This document shows positions 32,857 to 41,604 of a stretch of DNA of 64,000 nucleotides, piece after piece; position 1 is the stretch's first letter, and every line of letters starts with the position of its first letter. The notes beneath the pieces were generated by a model. The model was not told the origin of the DNA. It did not search any database and worked only from the letters and a program-made list of their open reading frames with translations. Made by a program: the position numbers and the translations under genes. Origin of the DNA: an uncultured Collinsella sp. (GTDB taxonomy: Bacteria; Actinomycetota; Coriobacteriia; Coriobacteriales; Coriobacteriaceae); contig CABUOA010000004.1 of the NCBI GenBank assembly GCA_902493145.1, positions 19,872-83,871 of the forward strand, read 5' to 3'.

Positions 32857-34320
32857 CTACACCGGAAGCATGCCAGAGATTGCCGTTACGATCAGGCCAA
32901 AGACGACCATAAAAATGAAGAACTTCCAAATGGTCTTCCACCATTGACCAAACGAGATCTTTGCCACGGCAAGACCGGCAACCGTCATGCCCGCCACGGG
33001 ACTGATGGTGTTGATGGTCTGATTAGCAAACTGGAGCGCGGTAACGGCGGCTTCGGGATTGAGGCCCATAAGCTCGGTCAGCGGACCCATGACGGGCATG
33101 GTGAGCGCCGCAAGTCCAGAGCTCGAGGGAACCAGCAAAGAGAGCAGGCCAAGGACGATATACATAAACGTGGTGTAGACGGCGGCAGGTGCACCGGCCA
33201 GTGCAGTAGCGAGCGCCTGGAGGATGGTGTCGATGATCATGCCACCCTCTGCAATGACCAAGATGCCGCGAGCGATGCCGATGACGATGGCGGCGTACGC
33301 AAAGTCGGCAATGCCTTTAACGAACTCCTCGGCGATCGTCTGCTGGTCAAGGCCGCCCAGGATACCGGCAAGCAAGCCCATACCAAGGAACACGGCGGAA
33401 ATCTCATTCATGTACCAGCCCTGGGTAACAAGACCCCAGACGATAATGCCCATACCGCAGGCAAAATCGATAAGCACGAGCTTCTGACGGGTAGTGAACT
33501 CTTCCTCGATGGAGGCATCGGTCACGGAAAACTCAACACGCTTGAGCTTGTCGTCCTCGTACGTAATGGACGACTCGGGGTTTTTCTTGACACGCATGGC
33601 ATAGCGCATGGCCCACGCGATACCGACGGCAGTGAAGATGACCCAAGAAACGGCGCGCAGCCACAGCTGAGGATTGCCCTCGATACCAATGATGCCTTGG
33701 GCGATCAAAACATTAAACGGGTCGATGGTCGAAGCACAATATCCCAGGTTAGGACCAAGGAAGCAGATGATAAACGCCGTCATCGAGTCATACCCGATAC
33801 CCATCATGATGGGAATGAAGATGGCATAGAACGGCAGGGCTTCCTCAGACATACCAAACGTAGTGCCGCAAATGGACAGCAACGTCATCGTGATGGGAAT
33901 GATGAGGATGTCCTTGTTCTTGAGCTTTTTAATCACACGGCTCATGCCGGCATTCAAAGCGTTGGTCTTGGTGATGACTGCGAACGATCCGCCAATCAAT
34001 AAGACGAACGCAACGACGTCGGCAGCCTCCTGGATGCCCTTAGTAGGCGCTTGCAGGACCGCAAAGATATCCTGGCCCAGATTGATGGTCTCGCCGGTCT
34101 CGGAATCGGTGTAGTTCTTATCGACCTGTTCATAGGTTCCAGCAACGGCGACTTCACGCTCGCCCGCCGCTGTCGAAATCGTCTTGCGCTGATACTGACC
34201 AGAGGGAACGATCCAAGTCAGGACCGCAAAGACAACGATCAGCAAGAACATGATCGTATAGACATGCGGTAATTTGAACTTAAAACGTCTGTTTGTCTTC
34301 TTCGCCTTCGTATCTGACAT
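32857..34320 (-). CDS. YfcC family membrane transporter
   Basis: A 487-residue integral membrane protein with about 11-12 helices, beginning MSDTKAKKTNRRFKFKLPHV then a long helix (TIMFLLIVVFAVLTWIVPSG). The glycine- and serine-rich re-entrant region VLGLLSLLVPSSSGLAALTM and VMGPLTELMG are typical of the YfcC/DcuC-related (AbgT-like) group. It heads the operon and probably imports the glycated substrate; other frl operons use an APC permease or ABC system instead. GGAGG lies five bases before ATG 34320. Confidence 0.8.
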   Translation of the reverse strand: MSDTKAKKTNRRFKFKLPHVYTIMFLLIVVFAVLTWIVPSGQYQRKTISTAAGEREVAVAGTYEQVDKNYTDSETGETINLGQDIFAVLQAPTKGIQEAADVVAFVLLIGGSFAVITKTNALNAGMSRVIKKLKNKDILIIPITMTLLSICGTTFGMSEEALPFYAIFIPIMMGIGYDSMTAFIICFLGPNLGYCASTIDPFNVLIAQGIIGIEGNPQLWLRAVSWVIFTAVGIAWAMRYAMRVKKNPESSITYEDDKLKRVEFSVTDASIEEEFTTRQKLVLIDFACGMGIIVWGLVTQGWYMNEISAVFLGMGLLAGILGGLDQQTIAEEFVKGIADFAYAAIVIGIARGILVIAEGGMIIDTILQALATALAGAPAAVYTTFMYIVLGLLSLLVPSSSGLAALTMPVMGPLTELMGLNPEAAVTALQFANQTINTISPVAGMTVAGLAVAKISFGQWWKTIWKFFIFMVVFGLIVTAISGMLPV

Positions 34321-34385
34321 AGATACCTCCAAAGAACTCGAGACTGCATCACATCTCGCTTCAACGCCTGCGCAAGGCAAACGTT

Positions 34386-34428
34386 CTATGACGTTCCATA
34401 GATTACCAGCAGCTTTTCCCATCATCAA
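34386..34428 (-). promoter_or_regulatory. frl operon promoter with GntR-type operator
   Basis: On the leftward strand TTGATG (CATCAA at 34423-34428), 17-base spacer and TAATCT (AGATTA at 34400-34405). Immediately downstream the perfect dyad CTATG-ACGTTC-CATAG (34386-34401) overlaps the -10, an ideal place for repression by the adjacent GntR/UTRA regulator. Confidence 0.65.
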
Positions 34429-34490
34429 GATAATTTCAAACTGATTGCCGCGACGCGGTTGAACGGTTGCGTTCGCGCCGTGAACGGTAT

Positions 34491-34526
34491 GGAAACGCCC
34501 GGTGAGATAATCCACCGGGCGTTTCC
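34491..34526 (-). terminator. Hairpin between the regulator gene and the frl operon
   Basis: Perfect 14-bp stem GGAAACGCCCGGTG (34491-34504) with its complement (34513-34526), 8-base loop, just after the GntR gene stop. No T-run, but strong enough to separate the regulator transcript. Confidence 0.7.
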
Positions 34527-34538
34527 ATTCGCAATGTC

Positions 34539-35282
34539 CTAGATGTCAAAAACGTAGCGAGACCCAATGATCCGCTGACGACCGATGATAAACGGCCGCC
34601 GCTGCTCATCGAAAAAGAAGGCTTCCATATAAAACAAGGGTTCGCCAACGGGAACTGCCAACAGTCGAGCGACCTCGGGCGACGCGCACGCGATCTCGAG
34701 CGTGCACGGGTCGGTAAACGCGGGCGTGCGGCCCGTCCGGTTGCGCACGAACTCAAAAATGGATTGGTTAGATAGAGGTGCCGTTGATAGATAGGCGTTG
34801 TCCTCGTAAACGTATATGTTGTTCTCGAGCATGACAGGGACGCCATCGGCAGTACGCACACGCTCAACGCAAATCAAATCAGTTCCAACGGGAACACCAA
34901 AGAACTGCGCTTCGGTAGAATCTGCCGGCAGTATCTTTCTCGAAATGACGCACGCCCCCGGCTCCATTCCGTTAACGCGGCATGCGTCCGAAAAACTCTG
35001 GACGTCATCCTTCTGGCGAATCTTGCGCTTGAGCTTGGGGGCATTGACAAACGTGCCTTTCCCCTGCCGCTTCGTTAGATAGCCCTGCTGGACGAGCTCC
35101 TCAATAGCGCGTCGCACGGTAACGCGGCCAACTTTATAGTTCTCAGCCAATTCGAATTCGTTGGGTATCCGCGCGCCCGCCTTGTAGGCACCGGAATTGA
35201 TTTCGTTTTTAATGATATCGATAACCTGTTGGTACAGCGGTATCGCTGCTTTACCGTCAGTTAGTCCTTCAGTCGGTGGCAT
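34539..35282 (-). CDS. GntR/HutC family regulator with UTRA domain
   Basis: A 247-residue regulator. The N-terminal winged helix is clear (PLYQQVIDIIKNEINSGAYK, RVTVRRAIEELVQQGYLTKR with GKGTFV); residues ~95-245 form a UTRA ligand-binding domain. Members sense sugar phosphates or glycated amino acids; FrlR controls frl in other bacteria. It is encoded immediately upstream of the operon in the same direction, separated by a strong hairpin. ATG 35282 has GGGAGAGGG upstream. Confidence 0.85.
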   Translation of the reverse strand: MPPTEGLTDGKAAIPLYQQVIDIIKNEINSGAYKAGARIPNEFELAENYKVGRVTVRRAIEELVQQGYLTKRQGKGTFVNAPKLKRKIRQKDDVQSFSDACRVNGMEPGACVISRKILPADSTEAQFFGVPVGTDLICVERVRTADGVPVMLENNIYVYEDNAYLSTAPLSNQSIFEFVRNRTGRTPAFTDPCTLEIACASPEVARLLAVPVGEPLFYMEAFFFDEQRRPFIIGRQRIIGSRYVFDI

Positions 35283-35312
35283 ATACCCTCTCCCAGCCCA
35301 ATTAAGTCAAAA

Positions 35313-35349
35313 GCGGGCTTAAGGGCATTCAACAAGCCCTTAAGCCCGC
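35313..35349 (-). terminator. Intrinsic terminator of the HAD phosphatase gene
   Basis: Perfect 14-bp stem GCGGGCTTAAGGGC (35313-35326) with GCCCTTAAGCCCGC (35336-35349), 9-base loop, followed by TTTTGAC on the leftward strand. Confidence 0.85.
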
Positions 35350-35432
35350 ATTAGCATAAAGTATGCTTGCTGTCGCACCAAAATGTCGGGTATTTACTCA
35401 TCTGACCCGAAAAACGCGCAACTACCGCGCTC

Positions 35433-36092
35433 CTAAGAAAGCGTGAGCAGCTCCGGCAGCTGGTCGATAATCTTGTCCGCGGCATCCTGGCTAAAGCCAA
35501 AGCGCTCCTCGCGCTTGGCAATAACTGTCAGGCCGGCTCGCTTGCCGGCAGTGATGCCAGGCACCGAATCCTCAACGCAGCAGCAGCGATTCGCGGGCAG
35601 CCCCAGCAGGTCCAGCGCATGCAGGTAGATGTCGGGCTCGGGCTTGCTCTCCTTAAACTGCTCGCCGCTCACCACATACTCAAAGGCATCCGACAGCCCG
35701 CACGCATTGAGCACTTCCTCGATGCTATCCATGGGAGACGAGCTGGCAAGCGCCACGCGAACGCCACGGCGCGGCAGCTCTCGAATCGTATCCACGGCGC
35801 CTGGGTTAATCAAAGCCTGATAGTCGCGCGGACGCTTATGCGCCCACTCGTCCCAACGGATCAACGCTTCCTCGCCAGTTAAATGCCCCTTCCCGGCGCG
35901 CTCAAACCAATCGACCAGCATACGCAGGAAGAACTGATGCGAGGTACCAACCTGCCCGTTCAACTCCTCTTGAGTCAGGTTAAGTCCAAGCTCCTTGGCA
36001 AACGCGGCAGTCTCGCCCAGGTAGTAATACTCGGTATCGACAATGACGCCGTCCATGTCAAAGATAACGGCGTCGAACGGAAATGCGGACAC
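35433..36092 (-). CDS. HAD-IA family phosphatase
   Basis: A 219-residue haloacid-dehalogenase-like hydrolase of the beta-phosphoglucomutase-like group. Motif I is FDMDGVIVDTE, motif II ALASSSP, the motif III lysine is in FKESKPEPDIY, and motif IV CVEDSVPGITAG. A helical cap is inserted after motif I. Substrate unknown; such enzymes act on sugar phosphates. GTG 36092 has AGGGAGG five bases upstream, much better than the in-frame upstream starts. Confidence 0.85.
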   Translation of the reverse strand: MSAFPFDAVIFDMDGVIVDTEYYYLGETAAFAKELGLNLTQEELNGQVGTSHQFFLRMLVDWFERAGKGHLTGEEALIRWDEWAHKRPRDYQALINPGAVDTIRELPRRGVRVALASSSPMDSIEEVLNACGLSDAFEYVVSGEQFKESKPEPDIYLHALDLLGLPANRCCCVEDSVPGITAGKRAGLTVIAKREERFGFSQDAADKIIDQLPELLTLS

Positions 36093-36111
36093 GGCACCCT
36101 CCCTAACAAAA

Positions 36112-36133
36112 GGGCGCCCGCAAGCGGACGCCC
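36112..36133 (-). terminator. Terminator of the Cof-type phosphatase gene
   Basis: GGGCGCCCGC and GCGG-A-CGCCC form a compact stem; on the leftward strand it is followed by TTTTGTT. Confidence 0.65.
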
Positions 36134-36155
36134 GAGCCATGCACTATCGGCGATT

Positions 36156-36998
36156 CTAGCCCAGCAGCTTATTCAGCGCCACCGCAATACCGTCTTCGTT
36201 GTTATTGGCGGTCACCATCTGGGCCACAGCCTTAACCTCATCGACGGCGTTGCCCATGGCAACACCGGTGCCGGCCCACTCAATCATAGACTTGTCGTTC
36301 TGGCCGTCGCCAAACGATACGACCTCGCTGGCATCGATGCCGAGCTTGGGCAGGGCACCCTCGAGCGCGCGGGCCTTGTCAATACCGGGCGCCGTGTACT
36401 CAAAGTACCAGTCGGCCGTAAACATACCCGAAAGCGTCTGGGTAAAGGGCGCGTACATCTCCTCGTAATGCGCTTGCAGATAGGCCGGGTCGCCCGCCGT
36501 CAGCAGCTTGTCCACGGGATAAGCATCAGCGACCTCATGCAGGCTCTCCACCTCGCGAATCTTAAGATCGCACGCGTCGCGCTCATACTTGACGATGTTT
36601 TTCTGCGAGCCATCCGGCAGCGTAATCATGCAATGGTACGAGTCCTCGACGTGCAAATCGCGACCGAGCGAAATCATAGGGATCACGTCAAAATTACGCA
36701 GGTGATCAATCAGGCGATGCAATTCGTCGGCAGGCATAGCCTGATCGAACAGCACCTCGTCGGTCTGGGCATCGACGACGTGTGCGCCGTTAAAGGCCAC
36801 CAGCAGACCGTCATGGTTTTGAAGGTCGAGCTCCTGCGCCAAGGCGTGCAGCCCCCATGCGGGACGGCCCGACGCCAAGATGAGCTTAATGCCCGACTCC
36901 TGCGCAGCGAGCAGCTTCTCGCGCGTACGCGGGCTAATCACTTTCTGGTCGTTGGTGAGCGTACCGTCAATATCCATCGCGATGGCTTTGATTGCCAT
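36156..36998 (-). CDS. Cof-type HAD-IIB phosphatase
   Basis: A 280-residue HAD phosphatase with the large IIB cap. AIAMDIDGTLTND is motif I, ILASGRPAWGL motif II, and VVSFGDGQNDKSMIEWAG motif IV. These enzymes dephosphorylate sugar phosphates, FMN or PLP. ATG 36998 has GGGAGG five bases upstream. It is transcribed toward the HAD-IA gene but separated by a terminator. Confidence 0.88.
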   Translation of the reverse strand: MAIKAIAMDIDGTLTNDQKVISPRTREKLLAAQESGIKLILASGRPAWGLHALAQELDLQNHDGLLVAFNGAHVVDAQTDEVLFDQAMPADELHRLIDHLRNFDVIPMISLGRDLHVEDSYHCMITLPDGSQKNIVKYERDACDLKIREVESLHEVADAYPVDKLLTAGDPAYLQAHYEEMYAPFTQTLSGMFTADWYFEYTAPGIDKARALEGALPKLGIDASEVVSFGDGQNDKSMIEWAGTGVAMGNAVDEVKAVAQMVTANNNEDGIAVALNKLLG

Positions 36999-37147
36999 AT
37001 ATGCCTCCCTGTCATTGAATAACCTTGTCTGAGTCATCATACAGAACAGCCACCGCGACTCCGTTTGCAACGGGAAAAATGTCATATTGTCCCGAACATG
37101 AACGGCGTGTGGTCGTGAAGCTTTATCGCTCAGGTCAAATACGTCTG

Positions 37148-37822
37148 CTAGCGACGCTCATCCGTCGGTGCGCCCTCGACGATCGCGATGCCCGCCGATG
37201 CACCTAACGCGCTGGCGCCGGCCTCGATGAATGCGCAAGCCTCTTCGTAATTATGGATACCGCCCGCCGCCTTGATTGCCACGGCATCGCCGAGCACCTC
37301 GTGCATCAGCCGCACGTCCTCGAGCTTAGCACCGCCAAAGCTTCTGCCGGTCGATGTCTTAAGGAATCCCGGCTTGGCCTCCAGCGCGATCTCGCATACA
37401 CGGCGCTTGGCGGCGTCGTCGCCGTCCAGCTTGCACATCTCGACGATTACCTTGTCAGTGATGCCATGCGCGCGACAAAAATCAGCAATGGTAGTCATCT
37501 CGCGCTCGATGGCATCAAAATCGCGGTTCTCGATCGACCCCTGATTCAAAACGTAGTCAATCTCGGTAAAGCCACACGCAGCGTATTCCTCAAACCTCGC
37601 AAGCTTCTCCTCAAGCGTCATAGTGCCCTGGGGAAAGTCGATGGCGCCGGCAAGGATGATGTCAGAGCCCTCGAGCATGGCGCGGCCCGTCTCGTACTCC
37701 TGAAGGTTCGCAAATACGCAGCGAAAGTTGTACTTTAACGCCTTCTCGACATACTGCTCAAACGTGTCCTCGGGGGCATCGATATAGTCGATGTATTTAT
37801 TGATGGGTTTGGCAAGCGTCAT
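37148..37822 (-). CDS. deoC: Deoxyribose-phosphate aldolase
   Basis: A 224-residue class I aldolase that cleaves 2-deoxyribose 5-phosphate. The Schiff-base lysine is in GFLKTSTGRSFGGA, the second catalytic lysine in AIKAAGGIHNYEE, and VIVEMCKLDGDD carries the proton-relay region. ATG 37822 has AAGGAGG six bases upstream. No other deo gene is adjacent. Confidence 0.92.
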   Translation of the reverse strand: MTLAKPINKYIDYIDAPEDTFEQYVEKALKYNFRCVFANLQEYETGRAMLEGSDIILAGAIDFPQGTMTLEEKLARFEEYAACGFTEIDYVLNQGSIENRDFDAIEREMTTIADFCRAHGITDKVIVEMCKLDGDDAAKRRVCEIALEAKPGFLKTSTGRSFGGAKLEDVRLMHEVLGDAVAIKAAGGIHNYEEACAFIEAGASALGASAGIAIVEGAPTDERR

Positions 37823-38101
37823 GCTGGGCCTCCTTGTTCAGGACTGACAACCGATTCGTGGTTTCACGCGAAAAACCACGTTCAATGTACGCCCGACATG
37901 CAAGGACAGCGTCCGCATTCCGACAAGTGGTATGAAATTAGCTGTAAACGTATATTTACAGACAGCGAATGGCACCGCACGCGGATGCCGACAGCAAGAC
38001 ATCCCCCCCTCAATACACCCTCATGCCCATTTAAATAGCAAGGGACCCGTATCTGTTGGGATACGGGCCCCTTTCGGCCATGACCTATCTCAGCAACAAA
38101 G
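37823..38101. other. Intergenic region downstream of the island boundary
   Basis: About 280 bp before deoC on the leftward side of the island. It holds a small hairpin (CGTGGTTT 37858-37865 with AAACCACG) and a strong terminator at 38040-38073 that copies the pgi terminator. The deoC promoter must lie here but was not pinned down. Confidence 0.5.
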
Positions 38102-38136
38102 ACTACTTGCGGTGAGCGCGGTAGAACTCGATCGCA
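38036..38136 (-). pseudogene. Displaced copy of the pgi 3' end plus terminator
   Basis: The leftward frame ending at 38102 reads [14 protein letters not shown], the same last residues as pgi ([11 protein letters not shown]), preceded within five codons by an in-frame stop. The ~65 bases after the stop, including GAAAGGGGCCCGTATCC and the terminator hairpin, match those after pgi at 41541-41604 with moderate divergence. It is a gene fragment, best explained as one side of an integration at the pgi 3' end. Confidence 0.75.
38040..38073 (-). terminator. Copy of the pgi terminator
   Basis: AAGGGACCCGTAT (38040-38052) pairs with ATACGGGCCCCTT (38061-38073), loop CTGTTGGG; homologous to the hairpin at 41541-41576. 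Confidence 0.75.
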
Positions 38137-38596
38137 CCATCTTATCCGAGCCGGGGCACGTTCGCATAGCGTGGCGCGTGACGGTTGCAAAACCACCCCA
38201 TTTGAAACAAACGCAAAAAAGTACTTGCAAAGACGCGTTCCGACATATAAGTTGATAAAAGACCGCCGTTGCGGTTTTAAGTAGATCGAGCATATGAAAT
38301 TTCAGTTTTTAGCGTGTAAGAGAAAGAAGATCGGCAAAGTACAACCCCAAACGCAATGACAACTTAATGAGGTAACTGCCACATGTGAGGCACCCAGGGC
38401 ATTGCTGTCTCGATTTTGAGCACGATGCCTTCCGCCTTGCATGGGCCGTTCCATCCCGCCCCTGCAGCAACTGCCTCACGGGCTCATTGAAAACCGCATA
38501 GCACCCCAACGTCAGCACATCACCCACGGCAAGCACATCACTCACGACAACCAACACATCAACAAACAGCACGAACATCAACCGATTGGAGAAGCT
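38137..38596. other. Left part of the island without a recognised gene
   Basis: About 460 bp between the pgi fragment and the first island gene. It is less GC-rich than the surroundings. A possible rightward promoter is TTGCAA with TATAAG near 38225-38252. Several short CATCAAC/CACATCA-like tracts precede the first gene. No integrase, tRNA or attachment core could be identified. Confidence 0.4.
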
Positions 38597-39487
38597 ATGA
38601 CAAACCACCACGCTGAAGACGGCGATAAGAAAAGCATTCTGGATGCCCGCATTGAGCGAGCATATGCAAACGAATATGACGCCGCCTTTGCCGCCGCGAC
38701 CATCAAGAACTACGCGTCGCTACCGCTCGCGACGATCTTGGCCGACCACCCTCAACTGCTGAAGCGCTGCACAAAGATCATGGGCGACCCCGACATTCGC
38801 AAGCTGACAGACCCCTATGCCCCAAAACGCGACAACGATTCGTACGTTCTTACCGTAGGCTGCCTAGCCCATATGCTTACGGCGCTCGACACGAAACTCA
38901 AGCTCGAATGGGAACCCGACGAGCGTCATGAACTCGAAAGCAAGCGGAACACCCTGCGCACCGCACTGTTCCTTCCGTTGGACGGCCTCAAGCGCTGCAA
39001 CGTCGAGCTCAATACACAGGCGCGGCAAAAGCCCGGGACCACAGGGCAGAAAACTCCAAGACCCCATGCGGCCATCGTCGACCGCAACCGATATAACCGT
39101 ATGACCGCGCATTTTTCTGCCGAGGGAGCAGCCATAAGGACGCTGATCGACCTGCTGTGCCTCCTGAGCATCAACGAGCTATTTGAGGGCTATCTCGCCC
39201 TTGTTCCCGCGACGGCACCCAAGTCGGTAGCAAAGATCATCGAGACCTGCAGACGCCAGTTTGAGCGCCATCGCAATGGCAGCGAGATGAACGCCAGCAT
39301 CGCGCAGTACTACGCGGCTCATTACAAAAATGACGGATGTGCCCCTGTCGAGCATCAGCTGCGGCTCGCCTACACCACGCCCGCCGCAACGCTCTATCGC
39401 TTTGGAGCCCTTGGCGCTTGCGAGCCGCACGAACAGGCAGCCTGCCCCACAACCGAGCTCGATCTCAGGCTCGGACGAACCCTGTAG
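38597..39487 (+). CDS. Unrecognised island protein
   Basis: A 296-residue soluble protein of mixed charge with long helices and several Cys. Near residue 150 there is a basic segment (RQKPGTTGQKTPRPHAAIVD). No transmembrane helix or signal peptide and no family I recognise. ATG 38597 has GGAG five bases upstream. It is first of three rightward genes between the two pgi 3' ends, followed by a ClpP-like protease gene after ~60 bp, so a role in the element's transfer or maintenance is possible but unsupported by motif. Confidence 0.55.
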   Translation: MTNHHAEDGDKKSILDARIERAYANEYDAAFAAATIKNYASLPLATILADHPQLLKRCTKIMGDPDIRKLTDPYAPKRDNDSYVLTVGCLAHMLTALDTKLKLEWEPDERHELESKRNTLRTALFLPLDGLKRCNVELNTQARQKPGTTGQKTPRPHAAIVDRNRYNRMTAHFSAEGAAIRTLIDLLCLLSINELFEGYLALVPATAPKSVAKIIETCRRQFERHRNGSEMNASIAQYYAAHYKNDGCAPVEHQLRLAYTTPAATLYRFGALGACEPHEQAACPTTELDLRLGRTL

Positions 39488-39550
39488 CCCGCCAGCCCCT
39501 CCGCGGGCAACAATCCTATTCCACAACACAACCAACAGAAAGGAGTCCTC

Positions 39551-40168
39551 ATGGACACCAATCATTCCCCCATCATCAGCCCCCTCACCATGCGTGAATC
39601 CGCCCGAGGCATCACGCTCACCAGCATTTACGATGAGATGCTCGCCCGTCGCGAGCTCTCCGTCATGGGAAACATCGAAACCCCGATGGCCCACGACCTA
39701 TGCCAGCAAATCCGCCTGCTCGATGCCACCGACCCCAGCCGCCCCATCACCATATTTGTCGCCAGCGCCGGCGGAAGCGTGCGATCGGGCCTTGCGATCT
39801 ATGACGCCATGCGCCTCGCATCGTGCCCCATCCGCACCGTCTGCCTGGAATTCGCCGCGTCCATGGGCGCCGTGATCTTTATGGGCGGCGACGATCGCCG
39901 TATGGCGCCCCATGCAGAGCTCATGATTCACGACCCGCTGATCCCCCAGGGGGCAGGCGGCTCGGCACTTGCGCTGCAGGAAACCAGCCGGCGTCTCATG
40001 CAGACCCGCAAGACCCTCACGCAAATCCTCTCGGACCGCAGCGGCCTCACGCCCAAGCGCATCCAGTCCCTCACCGCAAAAGACACCTACCTTTCGGCCG
40101 AGCGCGCCGTCGAGCTCGGCTTTGCCCACGAAATCCTCTCGACCACCAAGAAGGTCGCCCATGTCTAA
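39551..40168 (+). CDS. ClpP-like serine protease on the island
   Basis: A 205-residue ClpP-class peptidase with all three catalytic positions: Ser104 in FAASMGAVIF, His127 in LMIHDPLI, Asp178 in AKDTYLSAERAVELGF; ASAGGSVRSGLAIYD is the oxyanion glycine loop. Housekeeping ClpP is usually near clpX or tig; this copy instead shares an 8-base overlap with a VirD4/TraG-like gene. It begins at ATG 39551 after an AAAGGAG SD. Proteolysis connected with conjugation or immunity is the inferred role; it could also pair with host ClpX. Confidence 0.85.
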   Translation: MDTNHSPIISPLTMRESARGITLTSIYDEMLARRELSVMGNIETPMAHDLCQQIRLLDATDPSRPITIFVASAGGSVRSGLAIYDAMRLASCPIRTVCLEFAASMGAVIFMGGDDRRMAPHAELMIHDPLIPQGAGGSALALQETSRRLMQTRKTLTQILSDRSGLTPKRIQSLTAKDTYLSAERAVELGFAHEILSTTKKVAHV

Positions 40169-41465
40169 CCTCGCCAGCCGCCTCGCCGCATCTAAGTCCG
40201 CATCGTCCACCATCCTCGCCAAGGATCGAACGCTTTCCTGCGACACCCGCCAAACGGGACTCAACAACAACGCACTTGTGATCGGCCCCTCGGGAGCCGG
40301 CAAGACCCGAAACGTCCTCAAGCCCAACCTGCTGCAAATGAACGCAAGCTACATCGTGCTCGACACCAAAGGCACGCTCTGTCGCGAAGTGGGACCCGTG
40401 CTGGCAGCCCACGGTTACCGCGTGCAATGTCTCAACTTCGCCGACCTCAACACCGTCCCGGCCCTTGCGCCCGGCATCGAGCGCTGCGGCTACAACCCCC
40501 TGAGGCACATTCGCCGCAAGGCGGACGGCAGGCCCAACCAGCAGGACATCCTCTCGGTGGCAAAGGCCATCTGCCCCATCGAGGACAACAACCAGCCTTT
40601 TTGGGATCATGCGGCGGCAAACCTGCTGTCGTGTCTTATCGCCTACGTCACCGAACAGCTGCCCGCCGACGAGCAGACGATCAGCTCGGTCATCAAGCTG
40701 ATCGAGCACCTGCAGGACGGTGCCACGGGTCGATTGTTTGACGACCTGATCACGACCGACCCCCAAAGCTATGCCCTCTCGCTATGGCGGCGCTACGCCA
40801 TTACGCAAAATGCCGAGCGCATGCACGCGAGCATCGTCGGCATCCTTGCCGAAAAGGTCATGTGTCTGGGATTCGACGGTGCGGCACAGCTCTATCGTGA
40901 GTGCCATCAGGTGGACTTCGCTTCCATGGGACACACCCCCTGCGCCCTGTTTGTAACCGTGAGCGATATTGACCGCAATCTCGATCCGCTGACCGGCCTC
41001 TTTATTTCGCAGGCGTTTATGGGCCTCATTCGTGAGGCCGATAGGCAGCCCGACGGCAGCCTGCCCGTGCCCGTGCGCTTTATGCTCGATGACTTCGCAA
41101 ATCTGCAGATCCCCCAGATCGACAACGTGCTCTCGATTATCCGAAGCCGCAACATCTGGGCAACGCTGCTGCTGCAGTCGACCAACCAGCTCGATGCGCT
41201 CTATGGCGAGGCACGCGCACGCTCCATCATGGGCAACTGCGACACGCATCTGGTGCTGGCGTTCCAGGATCCCGAGAGTGCCCGGGTGTTTTCCGACCGC
41301 GCCGACGCGCTGCCCAGCACGCTCATGGCGACGCCGATCGATCGCTCGTGGCTCTTTGTGCGCGGTCGCACTCCCGAACAGGTCGAGCGCTTTAGGCTCG
41401 AAGACCATCCACTCTACGGGGAGCTGCCCGAGGCGCAGCGAGGCCATGCGGAGGCCGAGATCTAG
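40161..41465 (+). CDS. VirD4/TraG-like type IV coupling ATPase
   Basis: A 434-residue P-loop ATPase of the coupling-protein group. Walker A is GPSGAGKTRN (42-51), YIVLDTKGTL follows as in TraG proteins, and Walker B is RFMLDDFANL (~306-315) with the later ATLLLQSTNQLDALYG sensor region. It lacks the N-terminal membrane helices of most VirD4 proteins, so it may be a soluble TrwB-like version or a truncated one. ATG 40161 overlaps the clpP-like stop, with AAGG upstream. No relaxase or other transfer gene is in the island. Confidence 0.85.
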   Translation: MSNLASRLAASKSASSTILAKDRTLSCDTRQTGLNNNALVIGPSGAGKTRNVLKPNLLQMNASYIVLDTKGTLCREVGPVLAAHGYRVQCLNFADLNTVPALAPGIERCGYNPLRHIRRKADGRPNQQDILSVAKAICPIEDNNQPFWDHAAANLLSCLIAYVTEQLPADEQTISSVIKLIEHLQDGATGRLFDDLITTDPQSYALSLWRRYAITQNAERMHASIVGILAEKVMCLGFDGAAQLYRECHQVDFASMGHTPCALFVTVSDIDRNLDPLTGLFISQAFMGLIREADRQPDGSLPVPVRFMLDDFANLQIPQIDNVLSIIRSRNIWATLLLQSTNQLDALYGEARARSIMGNCDTHLVLAFQDPESARVFSDRADALPSTLMATPIDRSWLFVRGRTPEQVERFRLEDHPLYGELPEAQRGHAEAEI

Positions 41466-41540
41466 GCGCAGGGTTCTCGCGGCGCGCGGCGCCCCGGCGA
41501 TGTTCCACAAAGGCCGTGCGCCCCGGGACCACGGCAAAGC

Positions 41541-41577
41541 AAAGGGGCCCGCATCCCAACGGATACGGGCCCCTTTC
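41541..41577 (-). terminator. Terminator of pgi
   Basis: AAAGGGGCCCGCATCC (41541-41556) pairs with GGATACGGGCCCCTTT (41561-41576). The same structure, diverged, stands at 38040-38073 after the displaced pgi fragment. Confidence 0.85.
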
Positions 41578-41604
41578 AGCCATAAGCCAACTCGGCCGTA
41601 AAAA

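Noticed and set aside
32944..34002. A 352-codon rightward open frame under the transporter gene
   Set aside because: Antisense to the YfcC-like gene; very rich in Asp, Gly, His and Arg, with no membrane or family pattern.
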